Shown one piece after another: positions 59,787-64,000 of a stretch of DNA of 64,000 nucleotides. The position numbers were made by a program, and so were the translations under genes. The stretch lies in assembly GCA_023053545.1 (NCBI GenBank), contig JAKZAN010000002.1, forward strand, positions 6,060,375 to 6,124,374. Reading direction: 5' to 3'. The notes beneath the pieces are model-generated. The model saw only the letters and a list, made by a program, of their open reading frames with translations. It did no database searches and was not told the DNA's origin. Position 1 is the stretch's first letter; each line of letters starts with the position of its first letter. Source of the DNA: Lepidurus packardi. Lineage: Eukaryota; Arthropoda; Branchiopoda; Notostraca; Triopsidae.

Positions 59787-61874
59787 TTACATAACATAAT
59801 CAGATAAATCCTCATCGTCATTATTTTCGTACATATTGCTATTCATTTTCTCCAACATTTCCGGTGATGGCTCAAACAATTGGCAACAAATTCCTTTAAT
59901 TTTGAGACCATATTTTACATGCAAAATTTGCCTTAAGGTGGAACTCGACATCCTGTTTCTCAGCTTTGACTTTATAATGTTAACATGACTAAATACTCTC
60001 TCGCATGCAGCGTTACTAAAAGGTAGTGAAAGCAGAGATAAAACAGTTAATGCTAAATCTTGGAAAGGTTTTTCACCGATAGAATCGGTATACGTAAACA
60101 CTTTGGCCCAAAATTCCGAACTGTCACACAGAACATCTTCGCTGACATAATTTTGCCATTTAACACAAAGAAAATTACGCCACTGGTTTTCAAGTGTTGT
60201 TATGCATGCAGTCTGGGGCAAAAAAGGCAAGTCTTTGAATTTCGGAGGGTTATTGCTCAAGATCGCGTGCGGGGAATAAAAACCAAGCTTTCGAAAAAGT
60301 TTTAAGTTAGTAGGTAGCCGTAAAAGTAACTGCTTGGTTAATTCCACTAAAAAATTAATGCAAATTTTTCTAACTGCGTCTTTCTTTTCCTCACATGTAG
60401 CAGCCGATAAAGCCTGTTCAAATGAAAATCCTAGATCTATTTCCCCATCCTTCATCATGTTATGGTCAACAATAACGGTTGACGTTATATCACTTTGGAT
60501 GACTTTCGGGACAATGAAGCGTTTTATCAAGGTACCTACGTAGATCTCGAGTTCTTGGAATAACATGAAACTATCAATTGAATCTTTCTGAAACTTCGTG
60601 TTAAATTTTTCAACTTCTTCTAGTATGGGTTGCAAAAACATAAAATATAAACGATTTGGCTCGTCGCGATACATATCACGCAAAAGATTTGCTGTGTAAC
60701 AGCGCTCTTTTGTAACTATAGTTTCAAAGAAAGCTTTCAAAACATCCCATTGGTCTAAAATTCTAGTAATACAACGTGATATGGACAGCCAACGAGTTGA
60801 TGCAGGTGAAACAAACGTCAGTGGGGTATTAACAGAATCAGAATCACCGGCATCGATAACATCGTAGACCTCCCGATACAATGTTCTGCGCATGGGACTA
60901 TTTGAAAACCAGTTATACGTTTCTCTAATCATGAATTCAATATGTTTTGGAAAAACTAAACTAGCTTTCGAGGCTGCTAAATGTAAAGAGTGGCAAACGC
61001 ACTTAACCAAAATTAAGCCAGGAACCTGTTCTCGAAGCTTTGTGTACAATGAATTATTTGCGCCACACATTGCACTTGCACCATCAGTCCCTATCCCGAC
61101 AAGGTTTTTCAAAGACAAACTCTTCTCGGATAAGAAACCTGTTACGGCTGTGTATAGGTCGGCTGCCGTAGTTCCACCTGGCATGTCAATAATACCAAGA
61201 AACGTTGTTTTAATAGTGCGTGCAGTTTTTGAAAAGAATCGCACACATAAACATAACGATTTGGATACAGATACGTCGGTAGACTCGTCAAGAAGCAAAG
61301 AAAACATAGAGTCACCGATTTCATTAAAAAGTTCCTTTTCAAGGCAAGGGGCAACAACCTGCTTAATTATTGCCGTGCATTTGGTGCGTTTTAAGCGTAA
61401 ATCGTCACCGGTAGGGCTAAGCAAACCGCTTGCCTTCAGAAGATCGGTAAGGTGGTCCGTAATCCTGATACTGCAGTGGGTGGCCACAAAAACTGCGAGC
61501 TTTATTTCCATCGTCTTCAATTCTTTTGAAGCAACGGAAACCGTGAAACCGGATTGTTCAAGGCGGCTCTGCGAATTTACGTTTGCCCGATCCAAATTTG
61601 ACTTGTGCTGTTTTGTTTCCGAGTGTTTCCGTAAGTCGCTTAAGTGGGACCTTATTTGCTTACGGCAAACTCTGCAAAAAGTCTGCGTAGGATCGTCCGC
61701 AACTGGAGCAATCCATCCTATAAGGATTCAGAAGAAGTCCTATAGCTAACTGTGCACGCACGAATCTCACAGAAACTCGCGTTAAAACGGAAGATGAAAT
61801 ATCTTACCTTTAAGATCGGAAAAGGTTTCCCACTCCTTGCGATAAAGCCTTTTATCGTTCGCGTATTTTCCCAT
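59787..61874 (-). CDS. hAT transposase with BED zinc finger (ZBED-like), intact
   Basis: Two exons on the minus strand, 61808-61874 and 59787-61717, total 1,998 nt, 665 aa. The 90-bp GT-AG intron splits the BED finger and its removal restores RLYRKEWETFSDLKGWIAPV. BED-type zinc ligands are in FCRVCRK ... LRKHSETKQHK (about residues 38-60). The RNase-H-like core shows LLLDESTDVS (first Asp), GIGTDGASAMCG (second Asp), the CHSLHLAA and STRWLSIS motifs, and a long insertion domain. The C-terminal dimerisation block LPFSNAACERVFSHVNIIKSKLRNRMS includes the third acidic residue. No stops or frameshifts. Together with intact ends it looks like an autonomous element. Start ATG (MGKYANDKRLYRK) lies only 14 bp from the nested MITE. 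Confidence 0.93.
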
Positions 61875-61887
61875 CCTCTAAACTGCT

Positions 61888-62200
61888 GTACTATACCTTC
61901 CAAAAAAATTGAGTATAGGGAAACCACAGTGGTCTAATCCCCTACCCGTGGGATTAATTAAAGACTGCTTAGCGAACCGGTTTGTAGGCCTCCTGTCTAA
62001 AAACCAAACCGAAACGTATAGAAAGCGGAATCCGTTTTAACCCTGGGCTGTAGAACAGAGAACTAGGATTCTACTTTCCTTAGTTTTGGTTTGGTTTTAG
62101 AGAGGAGCGGGTTCGAGCGAGCAAATTTTAATTAATCCCACGGGTAAGGATTAGCCCACTGTGGTTTCCCTATACTCGATTTTTTTGGAAGGTATAGTAC
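61888..62200. mobile_element. Foldback MITE nested in the hAT element
   Basis: About 72 bp at 61888-61960 is closely complementary to 62129-62200 (ends GTACTATACC and GGTATAGTAC). Imperfect pairing continues inward around CCAAACCGAAAC and GGTTTGGTTTT, so nearly the whole 313 bp can fold back. No coding capacity. Because the ends are palindromic (GTAC), the exact boundary and target duplication (possibly TA) cannot be fixed. Confidence 0.8.
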
Positions 62201-63556
62201 GTAGATTCACGTAATGTTTGAGGTTGGATATTGTAGTAGTCCACTTAAACTTAGCTATTTTTATCTCGTACACAAAACTCATCTCGTGGCTACACGTTCA
62301 TTCTCTGTATCTTAGAAATCGAACCCTTTGCCTTTTTATACCTCTTGTGATAAACAACGTACTTTTGGCGAATACTTGGAAAAGTCGTTTTCACTTTCGC
62401 GACTAGGCTACGACGAAGCGTTGGGGGAGACAAAAAGAAGAAAAAACTACCTGGGAGGCTGTACAAGATCATGAAAATATTTGGATTTCTTCTGGTTGAC
62501 TATGGCTGACAGTTTTCTCAAGAAGATATAGTTCCTCTTGTATGTTATCATGTGTCCTTTTTATAACTGCTCGAAAGATAGGCCCCGACCTTGGGCAGTC
62601 GAGGAAGAAAGCACAATTCAGAACTTTTAGAATAGCGGAAAGTAGACAAAGTTGAAGGATGTAAAAACATAAACTAATTGGAACCGGAGCAGAAGAATGA
62701 AATGTGTGGTGCTTTTGCGCTATTTTCGATGAATTTTAGGGGTGTCAATATGCCCACCTGGAAAAACCATCGACAGGGCAACTTCGCTATTAAACCGTAA
62801 TATCCAGAAACAGAAAAATAAGCATATAACTATACTGAGACTGGGGAGCAAAAAGTGTGTTTCTACAGGTTTGCATCAATTTCCTAACGTCTCGAAACAT
62901 ACTTATCCATATTGCTATCGTTTTACGTTTGAGCCTCATTTTTATATTTCCCGCCATGAGCAAGGCGTTGATCAAACAGGTCTGACCAATGATGTCCTCT
63001 CAGAGAACTAGCCTGCAGCTTTCGTAAAGTGATAACAAAAGGCCCATAAGGAAGGGGCTACATCCTGCATGTTCCCTCTCTATATATCTCTACTCCGTCT
63101 CTACTCTACACTATGAACTATTTTGAGACCATGGAGCAGAAAATGCGTTTGTACAGGCTTGCTTTACTTTCATTTAATCAAAACAAAAAAGCAAAGATAC
63201 AGTAAAGTCGCCAAACAAACCGCCATCGCCAAATGCCCAAAAATTGTCGCCAGTTCATGTTTTCAAGTCGCCAATTTTGGCGAGAAATCGCCAAGTCTGG
63301 CAACACTGCCTTGCATGACCCTCTATACCATGCAAGGCAATAGGCAAACGAACAATTTTTAAAACCGATGGGAAAGGAACAAGTTAGATAACCGGAGAGA
63401 AGACGAGGGATAAATTTTACGACCAGAGGGGAGACTAAAGTAAGACAAAACTATAACAGCGAACGGGGAGCAAAAAATATATTTTCGTCGGTTTACTCCT
63501 TGCCGCGCGGGCGGCAACATAGCCGGCCCTGTTTTCGTTGCTGCGGAAAACATTTC

Positions 63557-64000
63557 TTAGTTGGCTTCTTCTAATAGGCAAAGCTTGGCCACCGGACGGG
63601 TTAGCTCGCCATGCCCGGTTCTCACCACTGCGGCTCGAACCGTTCCATCCGACCCGGGCAATGGTTTCACGATTCTTCCTAGAGGCCAATGCCCGCGCGG
63701 GGTGTTGTTGTCCACAATGATGACTATATCACCCTCCTGTAGATTTCGCTTGGGAGACATCCATTTTTGACGTTCTATTAGGTTGGGCATATATTCCTTC
63801 ATCCACCGTCTCCAGAAGTGGTCAGTCAGAGCTTGTACGGCTCTCCATCGTCTTCTGGACGTTATCTCTTCTGGATTGATCACGTCTGGTGGTATATTCG
63901 GATTTGCCCTACCGAGCAGAAAGTGGTTGGGCGTTAAAGCCTCCGGTTCGTGGGGGTTGACGCTAACGTGTGTTAGTGGTCTTCCGTCTAAGAGATGCTC
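63557..64000 (-). mobile_element. BEL/Pao retrotransposon pol, 3' end (partial)
   Basis: An open frame of 148 codons on the minus strand runs from the window edge to a stop at 63557-63559. It encodes the C-terminal part of a Pao-type polyprotein: LDGRPLTHVSVNPHEPEALT, TPNHFLLGR, FWRRWMKEYMPNL, LQEGDIVIIVD, PRGHWPLGRIVK and a VAKLCLLE end, the DUF5641-type segment after the integrase. No stop or frameshift is seen in this part. It continues past position 64000. Confidence 0.93.

Larger units (their letters stand above)
59560..63308 (-). mobile_element. Complete hAT transposon with TIRs and 8-bp target duplication
   Basis: Left end CAGTGTTGCCAGA at 59560-59572, right end its exact complement at 63296-63308. 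The flanking 8 bp CCTTGCAT (59552-59559 and 63309-63316) are identical, the hallmark of hAT insertion. The element is 3,749 bp. Both ends carry several TCGCCAA motifs within about 120 bp. It encodes one transposase gene and contains a nested foldback MITE. It lies in the LTR of a BEL/Pao element. Confidence 0.92.
59393..63519 (-). mobile_element. BEL/Pao 3' LTR, interrupted by a hAT element
   Basis: Read on the minus strand, an LTR-like sequence starts TGTTGCCGCCC at 63519, just after the BEL pol stop and a GGGCCGG segment, and ends GCCGTTACA at 59393. Removing the inserted hAT (59560-63308) and one target duplication leaves about 370 bp with TGT...ACA ends, a normal LTR length. The end is a 9-bp palindrome (TGTAACGGC ... 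GCCGTTACA). The 5' LTR lies outside the window, so the call rests on position, ends and disruption of the flanking gene. Confidence 0.65.

Noticed and set aside
62838..63170. Pair of about 45-bp direct repeats in the right arm of the hAT (62838-62882 and 63126-63170)
   Set aside because: Real but only about 80% alike and without coding or terminal features; treated as internal hAT sequence.

Overview
The window is animal nuclear DNA, most likely from an arthropod (a crustacean or mite would fit; the species cannot be named from the sequence). The evidence is: genes split by many short GT-AG introns (mostly 45-100 bp), one minor-spliceosome intron, an insect/crustacean-type trehalose transporter, and BEL/Pao, PIF/Harbinger and hAT transposons. 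No rRNA, tRNA or CRISPR was seen. Exon models were built by hand from reading frame, splice dinucleotides and family landmarks; for every full-length gene the exon lengths sum to an intact frame.

Layout, left to right. 0.5-3.6 kb: N-terminal half of acetyl-CoA synthetase (-), running off the left edge, with a foldback element in an intron. 5.4-6.8 kb: schwannomin-interacting protein 1 (-). 8.3-13.0 kb: trefoil/GH31 alpha-glucosidase (+, 17 exons). 14.0-15.5 kb: replication factor C subunit 4 (+). 15.6-16.9 kb: a tandem array in which one Kunitz inhibitor gene survives beside two copies that lost their coding region. 17.1-18.5 kb: prohibitin-2 (+) with an AT-AC U12 intron. 18.8-20.6 kb: DDI1-type ubiquitin-like/retropepsin/UBA protein (-). 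21.2-22.0 kb: RBX2/RNF7 RING protein (-). 24.1-25.7 kb: single-exon LRR transmembrane protein (+). 28.9-31.2 kb: Tret1-like sugar transporter (+). 31.7-34.4 kb: p21-activated kinase (-). 37.1-42.2 kb: a 1,282-residue STELLO/DUF288-like protein (+). 43.1-49.9 kb: DNA polymerase alpha catalytic subunit (-, 24 exons, 1,461 aa). 51.7-55.6 kb: coatomer gamma (+, 883 aa).

56.3-64 kb is a transposon graveyard with a readable insertion order: a broken gypsy-type gag; a PIF/Harbinger element with intact HARBI1-like transposase and a Myb/SANT-like partner gene; a BEL/Pao element whose 3' LTR cuts that partner gene; a complete hAT element (13-bp TIRs, perfect 8-bp target duplication) inside that LTR; and a small foldback MITE inside the hAT, next to the transposase start codon. 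A separate short repeat family (three copies at 4.3, 9.9 and 44.8 kb) sits in introns or intergenic DNA.

The host genes are unrelated housekeeping or cell-surface genes: RFC4 and POLA1 (DNA replication), DDI1 and RBX2 (ubiquitin), COPG (vesicle coat), acetyl-CoA synthetase, alpha-glucosidase and trehalose transporter (carbon metabolism). There is no operon-like organisation.
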